A stretch of 64,000 bases of DNA from Ischnura elegans. Taxonomy: Eukaryota > Arthropoda > Insecta > Odonata > Coenagrionidae. Both the position numbers and the translations under genes were made by a program. The notes under the pieces were generated by a model. The model was not told the origin of the DNA. It saw only the letters and a program-made list of their open reading frames with translations, and ran no database searches. Positions within the stretch are counted from its first letter, which is position 1; each line of letters begins with the position of its first letter. Of this stretch, positions 54,589 to 64,000 are shown in pieces. The DNA lies in NCBI RefSeq assembly GCF_921293095.1, contig NW_025791658.1:6572001-6636000 (forward strand). Direction: 5' to 3'.

Positions 54589-54969
54589 TTAAAGATGGTA
54601 CGTTTTCCTTTCTTTTCTCAATTTATTTTGACTCCTAATTCACCACAGTGCTGAAGCGAATATAATAATTTCATTCCCGGTTTCATCGCCCTAACAGCTA
54701 TCCCTTTACTCCACCTAGTTAAATAATTGCATTCCTTAAGATACACCTTAACTCGAGCATTTGATTTGGATGTTATTTGAATTAAAAATAACGTATTACA
54801 TCGACGGTATTCACATTATATTCCGTATCTATTACCGAAAAAATCCAATGTTGAGCCAAGCAACGTAATGCCCCCGATGGGCTCTTCGACTAGTGGCGCC
54901 TCTACTGGCCACAGCCCTGAACTGGCTTCAAAATAGGAACATGCCTAAAGCCCTAGTTCCGGGGGGCTG

Positions 54970-54977
54970 GTCCAACG
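54970..54977 (+). repeat. Target-site duplication GTCCAACG, right copy
   Basis: Exact match to 48204-48211. The satellite monomer resumes immediately after with TATACACTTATC. Confidence 0.85.
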
Positions 54978-55079
54978 TATACACTTATCATTTTATGCCA
55001 ATTTCCGTATTTGCTTTAAAAATCGAATCGTACCTTCGACTATACTGCCACCTGTATTGAAAAATTCGCATCCTATTGA

Positions 55080-56386
55080 TAACCCCTCCATGCGATGGCC
55101 ATACCCTTATCCCTCTCTTCTCTACTATCCCCGCTTTCAAAATTTCGCCTATGTTCTTATATTGGTGACGTATATAGGGCGATGCGTGTATTTCTTACGG
55201 GGACCTAATACAAAAAGATATGAATTCATATTGATATATCTTCGTTAGGAAACAATACTCATCTAAATAATTTATGTGTACATATAATTCATTTCTTCCC
55301 TCAAATATTTTTATAAATTTTATCCCCGTAACTATGTAAATAGGTCTGAAAAATGGCTCAATCGAATGCAACTTTTATCGATCATAACTTCGACTGTAAT
55401 CGCTCGATTCGCTTGATTTAACTTTTGTCGAAAAAAAGACATTAACAGTAGTATTATATATGACTTTCACATTCATGCCTTGATTAAGGAAAAAGTTATT
55501 AGCGATTTAAGCGTAACCAAGGAGATTGGTATCGATATAACTCGCACATGAATCGATCGAGCGAAATGGTCATCATTGCAAAAGTTGACCATTGTGATAA
55601 AAGTATTACTCTGAAAATTTCATTTCTCTAGCTTAAACGGTTGCTAAGATATTCAAGATTGCATGCTCCACAAAAAAATGGCGACAATGATTTTTCGCGT
55701 GCAGGACATTTTTCGGAATTTAATTATTAATTAACCAAGAGGGATACGGCGAAAGTAAGCTCAAACGTGAGGGTTCGGAGAACCCTCTAACGGTTTTTCT
55801 TGGAGATTCCAAATTTTCATATGGCACATGTCTCAAGGCTGAAATCCGAGTTTGAAAATTCGCCCATCACGACAATGTTAAATCGAAATCGTTTATTCCT
55901 CGGAATTGTTTCGACGTACGAAAATTTTAAGATAGCCAAAAAATTAACCAAAGAATTATCTAACTTTTTGGCAAAGGAATTTGTCGTACGATTATTGGAA
56001 GTTGGTCAAAAAAATTCCTAAAGTTTTCCCATAAGAAAAGCATTGAGAGCATTCAAACAGTAATAAAAAATACTAAATATCAATTCGTCGCTATGGCAAC
56101 CACACCAAAAAATCGACCAAAAAATCTAGTCCATGTCCATTGAATATCATGTTCCTCGGGCGTTTAAAAGTACAAAATAAAAGCGATAAAGTTGTAGTCC
56201 CATAAGGCTCCCATGTTAATTCAAGTCGATATATCTCGAAAACTAATCGACTTTTTCAACTTTTCAGATTTTTCCTCCCGATGAATTTTTTTTTACTTTT
56301 ACGTCCAATATTCCATATACCCACACCTATCACAGTTTGGGCTACTAATTTGTATCAATCACACAATCAATGAGTCAGTTTCCCAC
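55080..56386 (+). repeat. Tail block of unit 2
   Basis: Near-identical to 43925-45215, ending with the same TTTGTATCAATCACACAATCA. The frame 55800-56021 is repeat sequence. Confidence 0.9.
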
Positions 56387-58177
56387 TTTATAGACGCAAT
56401 GAAATTGGCAATTCCTCTTAAAACATAACTGTTATTTATTTCAGTCATCTCTCTTTCTTCGAGTACGTACCTATGTCCTCATGAACGTGGGTTTTATTTT
56501 TATTTCTCTTTCACCAAGTGGTTATTTCCTAATATATGTCGTGTTTGTATATTTAGTTACTTTTCGTCATTCAATAAACAGTTATTTTTCAATATCAATG
56601 TCGTTTTCGTTCATTTATCGTGCTTATGAATGCCTATAGCGCATTGAAATTAGGTACTGTTAGTTCACAATAGCACCGACAGAGGGAGTGTCATCATGTT
56701 TACTTTGAAGCTCCACAGATGGCTCTGATGTCGCATCGGGAAGTTTTACCCGGAAAAAGTACGAATTTTACCCGTGTTTTACCATGAAATTACCCGAATT
56801 GTACCACTTAAATTTACAGATATTTTACCCGTTACCATGCAGGTTACCCATCTTTTACCACAATTTTACCCGTGTAAAATTTGGGTAATAATGGGGTAAA
56901 ATATCTTTTTTTTTTGTTAAATGCAGTGAATATCCACTGCTTTACTACTATGCCAACTCGCTCACTGATTGTTATGGTGTCTTGTTTCATATTTTCTTAA
57001 GTCATGCATAGGAACAAACCAGTATCATAGTTATACCAAATCAAACTGAACTTTGATTCAGTGACACTAGATTTGCGTGGCAATATATTAAGTTGCATAG
57101 CAGCAGCTCTTTTATACATTTCATGTCCCTTAACTACCATTAGAATGCTACTGCATAAATTGTATGAGAATATATTTAGATGGATCGGTCAATTAACGAG
57201 AGAAAATAAATTGAAGTACTGGACATGTATTTATTTTATAGCATGAGCTGCATAACTCATGTGGTATTAAACATTGCACATTTCCCGCATACATTACCAT
57301 TTGATGATAGTTTAATACCAATATTGCAGGAGAAAAAAAAACAAAATTAAATTTCCAAACTACGGTGAAAGTGGCGCTGATCAATTTGTGAGGAAAAATT
57401 TGGAAACCACTCTAAATAGAGATGCTCAAAACATAGCAAGTGAAATTTTTTTAAGTCACTAACTTCAATATTCAGAGTAAACTTTGTCATTTTTGTAAGA
57501 AAAGGTATATATGCCACGGTTTTCTGTTGTTTTTCGTTAATATTCTTATTATTTGATTTTAAGAAGCAATACAGATACAACCATTACAAGAACTTAATCA
57601 ACAACAGCCAACAATATTTTACCGTAACATGGTAACCTATAAACATATGGAAACATTAAACATTTGAGAAATTGCACTCTCTAACATTTTCATAGTGAAG
57701 AGGGCCAATTATATCGCCTGTATGATTAAAAATTGGTGCCTCTCTTGATTAGTTTGAGAACTTTGTAAGGCACCAAATATATTTTTCTAAACTTTGAGAA
57801 GTTGTGCCACTTGGAAAAGATTAAATGTAATTTGTCACTTCAGTTGGACCTGGAATCTTGGTGGAGAACTAAGATGATATCTCTGTGTTGCTCTGAAAGA
57901 TGTTTATTGACTATTGCTAGAGGAACATTTGGCTAATGCACAGCCTCTGAATCTTAAGTAGCCCCCAGCCTCATTAACTGAGCTGCGGGAGGCTTTTTAT
58001 TCTGTAACTAAGTCCAGAAATTGGCGATAGATCGAAAATTTGAATAATATATGTAGTTCTATCTCACAATAACAGCGGTAAAAAATTTCCCCTTTATCCA
58101 AAATCATCTATTCCTAGGATAATTCATATAAATTGCATTAAGATGGTTGTCTCGATACCCATTAAAACTTGAAAGCA
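56387..58177. other. Intergenic sequence left of gene 2
   Basis: Between 56740 and 56900 the motif TTTTACCCG/TTACCCG recurs at irregular spacing. No recognisable coding sequence is present elsewhere. Confidence 0.4.
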
Positions 58178-58183
58178 TTTTAT
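58178..58183 (-). terminator. Candidate poly(A) signal of gene 2
   Basis: AATAAA on the minus strand, about 180 bp after the stop codon of the zinc-finger frame. It is supported only by position. Confidence 0.4.
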
Positions 58184-58269
58184 TCAGCATCCCACTCTTA
58201 TTAGTCGCCAACTTTCACCATTTGATGAAGCTGATTGCCACTCTGGGTGTTCCAGGCCGAGCAAAGGGC

Positions 58270-58360
58270 ACCAAGGACAGCTTTGGTGGAAAGTTTAGGA
58301 ATTACTCGGCGGTTGGTGAGATGAGAACTCGTAGTGAAAGACTTGCAGCGAATCTTGCAT
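58270..58360 (-). pseudogene. Degenerate ninth zinc finger, out of frame
   Basis: Immediately past the stop of gene 2, in another frame, the minus strand reads TQKRPFECKIRCKSFTTSSH, clearly derived from a finger linker and finger. The two Cys are CxxxC instead of CxxC and the zinc-binding His pair is gone. A one-base shift explains the present stop. Confidence 0.6.
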
Positions 58361-59304
58361 TCAAATGGTCTCTTCTGTGTGTGAGCACATGTGTACGAAG
58401 TATCTGTCCTTCCTAGAGAAAGACTCACCGCAATGATTACACACAAACTCCTTTGTGTGCGTACGCATGTGTTTTTTCAGGATGCTGTTACCCGAGAAAC
58501 GCTTGTTGCATTTGTCGCATGAATAGGGTTTCTCCCCGGTGTGGGTCCGTAAATGTAACACGAGGGTATTCTTCGCACTGAAGCACTTGCCGCAAAGGCT
58601 GCATTCAAATGGTTTCTCTGCTGTGTGCGTGCGCAAGTGTACCATGAGGTCGCGCTTAGTGTAGAAAGCCTTTGCGCATTCATTGCACGGAAAAGGTCTC
58701 ACATCCGAGTGTACAAGCATGTGTGCCTTGAGGTTACTACTATGAGCAAAGTTTCTGGAACATAATTTACACGAATAAGGTTTTTCTCCGGTGTGCGTAC
58801 GCATGTGTAGATTGAGAAGGGACTTTTTCGAGAAAGACATTGTGCATTCGTTGCACGCAAATCGTTTCACGCCTTTGTGTGAATGCATATGTTCATTGAG
58901 GTAAGAAATCTTAGTAAAAGTCTCGCCGCATATTCTGCATGAATGACTTTCAATTACTCCGTGTTTACGCTGCATGTGACATTTAAGACTGCCCTTATGA
59001 GCAAAAGACCGATTGCAGGCACTGCAAAAGTAATCTGGAGAGTGTTCTATATTACTTTGTCCATCATCAGGAATCGAGTTAGACCTTGTCTTATCAGCAT
59101 GAAGAGCACTGTCTTCTTCCAATTCTTCATCTATCACATTCCCTCCTTCCCCTGCATGGGACGCCACAGTCTTGGATTGAGTGTTTGTCACTGAGACTGA
59201 TGGAGCAATGCAGTCACTGCTAAGACCAACCCATGTATTTCTTTCCTTCAGCATACATGAAGTTAATGCTGTTTCCAACAGCGTTTTGCCAGAAGTTGAC
59301 AGCC
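58361..59304 (-). CDS. C2H2 zinc-finger gene 2, last exon (eight fingers)
   Basis: The acceptor is TTTTCTAG at 59305-59306. The exon enters in phase 1, which fits the donor of the exon at 60864-60792, and ends at TGA 58361-58363. About 90 acidic residues precede eight C2H2 fingers, from YFCSACNRSF (about residue 91) to FVCNHCGESF, with TGEKP-type linkers after fingers 3 and 6, a TAEKP linker after finger 5, and shorter or unusual linkers elsewhere (VIESH, SDVRP, TKE). All eight have the CxxC...H...H ligands. The protein is presumably a sequence-specific nuclear DNA-binding factor. The array ends abruptly after finger 8 because a frame shift has killed a ninth. The gene is likely a ZAD-class factor whose ZAD exons lie beyond the right edge (inference from its paralogy to gene 1). 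Confidence 0.9.
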
Positions 59305-59306
59305 CT

Positions 59307-60791
59307 AGAAAAGAAAATTCCATCAAAACCTTCAGTGTCACACAGGAAATCTAGGACTCACTGATCTAATTTTTAAAAGACATTTGATAGATAGAAACCA
59401 AGCCCTTTCAATTTATCTTTTTGCTGGTTGCTACACAAGTAAAAAAGGTTTCAGTCTTTTTCGGCAATTTAAATATTGATACAATTGTGTCTGAAAAGGA
59501 AAGAAAGGCATTAATATTTATCTTACATATAGCTTAAAATTGCTGAAGAAAAACAAAATGAGGACACTTTAAAAATTTGCTAATTTGAAAGGCAAAAATT
59601 AGTCATAGGTGATTTTGTGTTATACACATTGTTATTTTTCTTGAAGTTTATATTTAAAAATGGCAAATAAATTTCCTTTTACACAGTACTTAAGAATACA
59701 CCAATGTTTTCAATGGAAAATTTATTTTTATAAAGGGTCTAGCCAGTTAAGATGGTGATAAGTGCCCCCCGATGTTTTGAAAAATAAAAAATATACACTT
59801 TAAGTGCATCCAAAATTATGTTTCCCCAAAGTTTCAGGCCTTAACAATGGATAATTGCCCCAAAAAAATTCAAACACAATTTATAGTTTTTTGACTATAT
59901 CTCCAGTTTTTATTTTTGTAAAATCGTTACCTTGATTTTAAAATGTAAATACAATTACGTTCTACCATCCTGACTTTTTTTCAAAATTTTTAGACTGAAA
60001 ACTTATTATAGATTTATAGAGCACCCTCGTAATATCCATATCGAATTATTTTACAGAGTTAAGTTTTGAATTCCATACAATATCCACTTTATTTCCATTA
60101 AAAGGTGTTTTCTGACATGATTTTATTGTTAAACCAAACCAAGCACTGTTGCCAAACCCACATAAATAAATTAATTAAACGGTGTTTTTCAATTTTTCAC
60201 TCTATTTCTGAGAATCAAATATCAATCAGAACACAAACTAATGTATGCACGCATTTAACTGAGATGAAGAATAAAATACGTACATATAGTCCTCCTTCTA
60301 TCTTGGCTGTGGTATAAATGCATGTGATAGGCTCTGTTTCATAATATTGAGTTTGAAATAAGTGCGTTTTCCTCCACACAGGTCGTAAAGGAGAAAAATT
60401 GACTCAACTAAAGTGGAGACCTCATATGAATCTTTCACTTCCATAAACACTGTATATCACTAAATGATAAATGAAATTTACAAGCCAATGGCCGAACTAG
60501 TTAAAAACCAATAGACTTCAACAGAACAAATGATTTTACACGAAATGAACTTATGCTTTATATAAATGTAACAAGAAATTATAACAATTAAATGGAATAT
60601 ATTAAATTATGTATTATAAGAAATCAATAACTACACAAAAGGAAAGAAGAAGATTCTCTCCTATTCAAACGACATGTAAACTCAAGAAAGCAAAAAATTA
60701 CACATGGATGACTAACTAAGGTCCTTCATCCTTCACAAAAGTCGTAACAACCTCTCCACGTGTATAATTGCAACACCTAGAGTTTACTCAC
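59307..60791. other. Intron of gene 2
   Basis: AT-rich intron between the linker exon and the finger exon. No repeat or coding sequence was recognised. Confidence 0.6.
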
Positions 60792-60864
60792 CTGTAGCCT
60801 CAGTCATAGAGTCATTGGTCATTTTAGAATTATCAACCAGCTTTCCATCCTCCGTAAACATAGG
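60792..60864 (-). CDS. Zinc-finger gene 2, short linker exon
   Basis: The acceptor is TTTCAG at 60865-60866 and the donor GTGAGT at 60791-60786. It is 73 bp: 24 codons plus one base, phase 0 in and phase 1 out. It encodes PMFTEDGKLVDNSKMTNDSM and then TEAT. The phase fits both neighbours exactly. It has no domain and is too short for standard gene finding. Confidence 0.8.
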
Positions 60865-60866
60865 CT

Positions 60867-61586
60867 GAAAGTAGGAATTAACCAAATTAATCATGAATGC
60901 ACATTAGAATCAGCATTCTTTTAAAAAAAGATTTTTCTTACAATATAGAACTTTCTTCCACACATACACAGCAATGAACACTTTGTAATTTCTTTCAACA
61001 ATGAGACAGGCTTTGAATAACGTTCATTCTAAATTGAGCAATGCTGTGCCATTCATGTAATCATTTATACATTTTTTATCGTTGACCTAATTTTCTAATG
61101 GTTCATACCAAATGTAGAATTACTATCATAGCAGATAGTAATTCCATTACCCAATGGAAAACTAGCCACTGTCCATGGAAGCGATATACATTCATAATAT
61201 TACCAACCCTACATCATAATTCTATATCATCTTAAGGTCATAATTCATAATTCTTCATTACTTTTGTGGGTACTCTTCAGAATCCTTTGACTAAGCGACC
61301 ACCATCGGTCGGTTATGTTGGGGCCATCCCAGCAATTGACATAGCCCAAAAGTTTTTATTCTACAGTAATAATTCCTGTGCTTCAAAGAATAAAGGCTAT
61401 ATTTTGGAACAGGAAAATCTTTTTGTAAAGTTACACATCAAAGTCAACAAAGTAAATATCTATTTTGGTCCATTATACAACTAGGAGAAGCCATATTTAT
61501 TTCAGAAAATCATCCACTTAATTGTTCACCATGTTTTTAACCATGGTCAGTACCACCTTAGGCCTACACCATCATCTGAACACAAA
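60867..61586. other. Intron of gene 2, nothing recognised
   Basis: The frame 61266-61484 on the plus strand has no domain and lies antisense to the gene. Confidence 0.5.
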
Positions 61587-61588
61587 TA

Positions 61589-62152
61589 GGGTGGTTTCTT
61601 TTTATTTTTTAATTGCCTAAATTGAAAGCATATTACTCCTGGAGTACGCATTTAACACTTTCGGATTTTTAAATGAGAATATCTATTTTTAGTGATTAAA
61701 TGAAAAGTGAAAATTTTCAAGCTCGCGAAAATGCGGTGGCTAAGTATGAATGCTGGGAAAAGCCCATGTGGCATCATATTGGTTCCTGCTGCCGTCATGT
61801 GAGGTGACCTTGTGGTGATGACATGTGAGCCGCTGTGATGCAGGGTGCTAGCAGGTAGCAGAGTACCCTGCTAGCAGATAGTGCTTGGCTTAAATAAGGA
61901 TTATTAATATCTTATCAAACAAAGGAAACTTTCCGACCATTGGCAGTTTTAATAGGTGATTATTAATAGATGGTTTCCCGAGCTCTGTGCCTCATGCATG
62001 CATTGCTAATCTCAGATGATGTAAAACTCAAATTGACCATTGCCATACGTCTAAACTGGGTTTTCTAAAACGAAAAAAATTATGAATACACTAATGGTGG
62101 GTAACGAATCGCAAGCAATGCTTTTCATTTTCTATGATGACGGAAAATAACC
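61589..62152 (+). mobile_element. MITE family A copy with TA flanks
   Basis: It matches 9891-10557 over its whole length, with a roughly 100-bp internal deletion around 62027. The ends are GGGTGGTTTC and GGAAAATAACC. It is flanked by TA at 61587-61588 and 62153-62154. It lies in the intron of gene 2, as the other copies lie in introns of gene 1. Confidence 0.8.
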
Positions 62153-62154
62153 TA

Positions 62155-62834
62155 TGCATAACAGTTTTTGTAATGCTACCACCAGATTATGGTAAGCAAT
62201 GTTGGTGAGGCCATTGTTAGATGGAGGTACGAAGAGAAAAATGAAATTATCATTTTGGAACAATAAGGGTGATAATGCACACGAAAGAAGCTTTAGCAGG
62301 AAGGAGGAGATTTTGAAAGAAGAAAAGTTAAATTATGGCTAAAGTTATGCAATTTCCTCTTGGGATTGGTTGGCCACTGGAGTGCCACTAATGCTTCAAA
62401 ACTCTATTCTGTTCACATCTGTCCTGGTCAGCTCTTGGTGCAGTGAATGTAAAGGATGCATGTTGCTTCAAGTGTCAATAATGCAAAGTTTTCACAGACC
62501 CAGCCCCATCAGTTAAGAGGGATTTACTCAGATTAACTCCTATGACCCACTCTTTTCTCCCCAGATGAACGTTATTCAAATCCAAACACAGAATTTAAAA
62601 GTCAGAGCAAACACTAGTTTGATATTTATGACATCTTCATCGGCAAATAAATGTATTTTAATGCTTTTTCAGGAGCAAAAGTCAAACATGTAGGTAATGA
62701 ACAAAAGGGAGAGATTACACTACCTTGTGGGACAAAAAATGAGTGCTTCTACTGAATGATGTCACTAAAGTTCCAGAGAGGAATTAAATTTTGTGACGGA
62801 AAAACTGAACTTAACATGGTAAAAGTACACTTAC
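62155..62834. other. Intron of gene 2, nothing recognised
   Basis: No feature could be supported. Confidence 0.45.
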
Positions 62835-62954
62835 CTCATCATCAACTAGCAGGGGGTCTACGGCATCATTTGAAATTCCAGCAGTGTTCGGCGAGTTAAA
62901 TGCAGGATAATTCTCCTCATTGAGGAGCTCTCCGTTCTCCTCTTTCACATTAAA
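62835..62954 (-). CDS. Zinc-finger gene 2, 40-codon acidic exon (paralogue of gene 1 exon 4)
   Basis: The acceptor is TTTTAG at 62955-62956 and the donor GTAAGT at 62834-62829. It is 120 bp, phase 0 on both sides. It starts FNVKEENGELLNEEN and ends DPLLVDDE. Gene 1 exon 4 at 7087-6968 has the same length, phase and end pattern. It is acidic with no catalytic motif. Upstream exons should lie beyond the right edge. Confidence 0.85.
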
Positions 62955-62956
62955 CT

Positions 62957-63797
62957 AAAAGGGAATGTTGATTGTCACTCAATAAAAGCTATATAATAAT
63001 TGTAACATCTCTAATCCATAATAATAGAACCTTGTCCTATTCCAGAGACCACTCAAGCTGGTCGAAACTGTGTATGCCTGAGATTCTTACGACCATCCTA
63101 AACCCTTAAACAGTGACGTGCCATTCTTGTCACACTGCCAGTGACTGGGAGACCGCAATAAATCAAAAATTCATAAAATGTTGCAACGCCATTTTTATCG
63201 CTTTGTTTAATTTTTCTTTACATGCTTAAATATTGTAAAACTTGCATTAAAATTTTTACATTCCTGATACGAACCAATTTGTCAGTAAATATTTTTATTT
63301 GAAACAGGATCAAAAACTGATGGCACAAATACTTGACTTAAAATTATTATATTCATGCGTAAATATTTTGCCAGATTTAAAAATAAGGCCTTAAATGTTA
63401 AAGTTGGAAGACTAAGTAGTAAGTAGCCAAAAAATGTATCCCGCTTAATCCTTTTCTCGATGCATTCTGCAGGCGATCAAAATTACAATTTTTCACAAAC
63501 ACACACTCAGGCTTTTTACATTAGAAAAATAAGAAAGAGGTGTTTTTGTAAAGGAGGGAACAGTCTACACACTGTCCGCATCTCAAACCTTTCAACTCCT
63601 TCAGCTTCTCCCTTCGGTAGACTGAGATTTGTGCAATAACTTATCCTACCTGTCTCGGGAGCCTTACATTTGACATTCTCTTTCCCATATGGAGTCTGAC
63701 AATATCTCCACCTTTCATTTAATGCATTCAAATCATGTCATATCTTCCTTATCTTTCTCAGACTGCTGAAGCACAAAAGAGTTGACAAAGGAAATAT
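62957..63797. other. Intron or upstream region of gene 2
   Basis: The frame 63516-63731 (minus) has no recognisable domain and could include more decayed piggyBac sequence. Otherwise nothing is supported. Confidence 0.4.
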
Positions 63798-64000
63798 TTA
63801 ATATTCTGAAAAATGCTGCCATTGGCGACCTCCCGGATTGTATCTACAGTACATTTTGTCTAAAGTATCTACGCCATCTCTAGTTGCGTAGTAAAAGGCA
63901 ATTACTTCTGGTTTCCCTGGCTCTATATCAACACTCACCCTGTACTGCATAAATGAAAATAAGCAAACAGCTTCATATATTTTGGGGAAATTGGATATTA
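63798..64000 (-). pseudogene. piggyBac transposase C-terminal relic (runs off edge)
   Basis: The minus strand is open for 67 codons from the window edge to TAA at 63798-63800. It contains SVDIEPGKPEVIAFYYATRD followed by GVDTLDKMYCRY, the conserved region of piggyBac transposases around the third catalytic Asp (GGVDTLDQM). The sequence after RQWQHFSEY is truncated. It is a different copy from the one at 50701-54588, which lacks this region. Confidence 0.7.

Larger units (their letters stand above)
48212..54969. mobile_element. hAT-like DNA transposon, 6758 bp, nested
   Basis: Termini CAGCCCCCTAGAACT and AGTTCCGGGGGGCTG are inverted repeats that continue for about 90 bp with divergence (TGAAGCCAGTTC at the left, GAACTGGCTTCA at the right; GGCGCCAC at the left, GTGGCGCC at the right). 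They are flanked by the exact duplication GTCCAACG. The 8-bp duplication and CAG/CTG ends suggest hAT. No hAT transposase was recognised, so it is probably non-autonomous. About 3.9 kb of its length is a piggyBac element. Confidence 0.8.
45226..56386 (+). repeat. Higher-order repeat, unit 2 (interrupted)
   Basis: Head block 45231-45330, shorter spacer, satellite array 2 (about nine monomers), then, after a 6.76-kb transposon insertion at 48212-54969, the end of the last monomer and the tail block (55080-56386). Without the insertion the unit is about 4.4 kb. Confidence 0.85.

Noticed and set aside
63516..63731. 71-codon minus-strand frame with a possible donor after KAPETG
   Set aside because: No homologue, no acceptor and no phase partner were found. 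It may be decayed piggyBac or intron sequence.

Overview
The window looks like nuclear DNA of an arthropod, most likely an insect. It has AT-rich, intron-split genes, a split ZAD (zinc-finger-associated domain) of the kind abundant in insects, and a dense mix of jockey-like and other LINEs, Penelope-like elements (PLEs), a gypsy LTR retrotransposon, piggyBac, hAT, pogo/Tigger and mariner relics and MITEs. No bacterial-type operon, rRNA or CRISPR is visible. The species cannot be named from the sequence.

Layout: 0-15 kb holds gene 1, a ZAD gene on the minus strand. Six exons are supported by splice sites with matching phases (14464-14297, 14171-14034, 8204-8049, 7087-6968, 3108-2799, 2602-2517), and the gene runs off the left edge. 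Its introns hold LINE pieces, MITEs and hairpins, and a tRNA-derived palindrome lies at the left edge. 15-28 kb has no recognisable host gene and is a patchwork of PLE ends, hAT-type MITEs with 8-bp target duplications, a Tigger-like MITE, a mariner relic and a solo LTR. 28.35-39.25 kb is a block of retroelements: a PLE end, a decayed gypsy element with both LTRs truncated at PLE junctions, a nearly complete PLE whose reverse transcriptase is broken at its catalytic box, and another PLE end.

40.2-56.4 kb is a higher-order tandem repeat. Two head-to-tail units of about 5.0 and 4.4 kb each hold an array of 315-bp monomers followed by a conserved 1.3-1.4 kb block. The second array is split by a 6758-bp hAT-like element with an exact 8-bp target duplication, which itself contains a 3888-bp piggyBac element with TTAA on both sides.

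58.3-63 kb holds gene 2 on the minus strand, an eight-finger C2H2 zinc-finger gene. Its visible exons are 62954-62835, 60864-60792 and 59304-58361. The 40-codon exon at 62954-62835 is a paralogue of the exon at 7087-6968 of gene 1, so genes 1 and 2 look like duplicated ZAD/zinc-finger genes in the same orientation, separated by about 44 kb of repeats. The right edge holds a piggyBac transposase relic.

No multi-gene pathway is encoded. The main biology is a ZAD/zinc-finger paralogue pair, a nested satellite, and a recurring hammerhead-ribozyme-like motif at PLE ends. All calls come from reading the sequence. Family names rest on remembered motifs and no database search was made.
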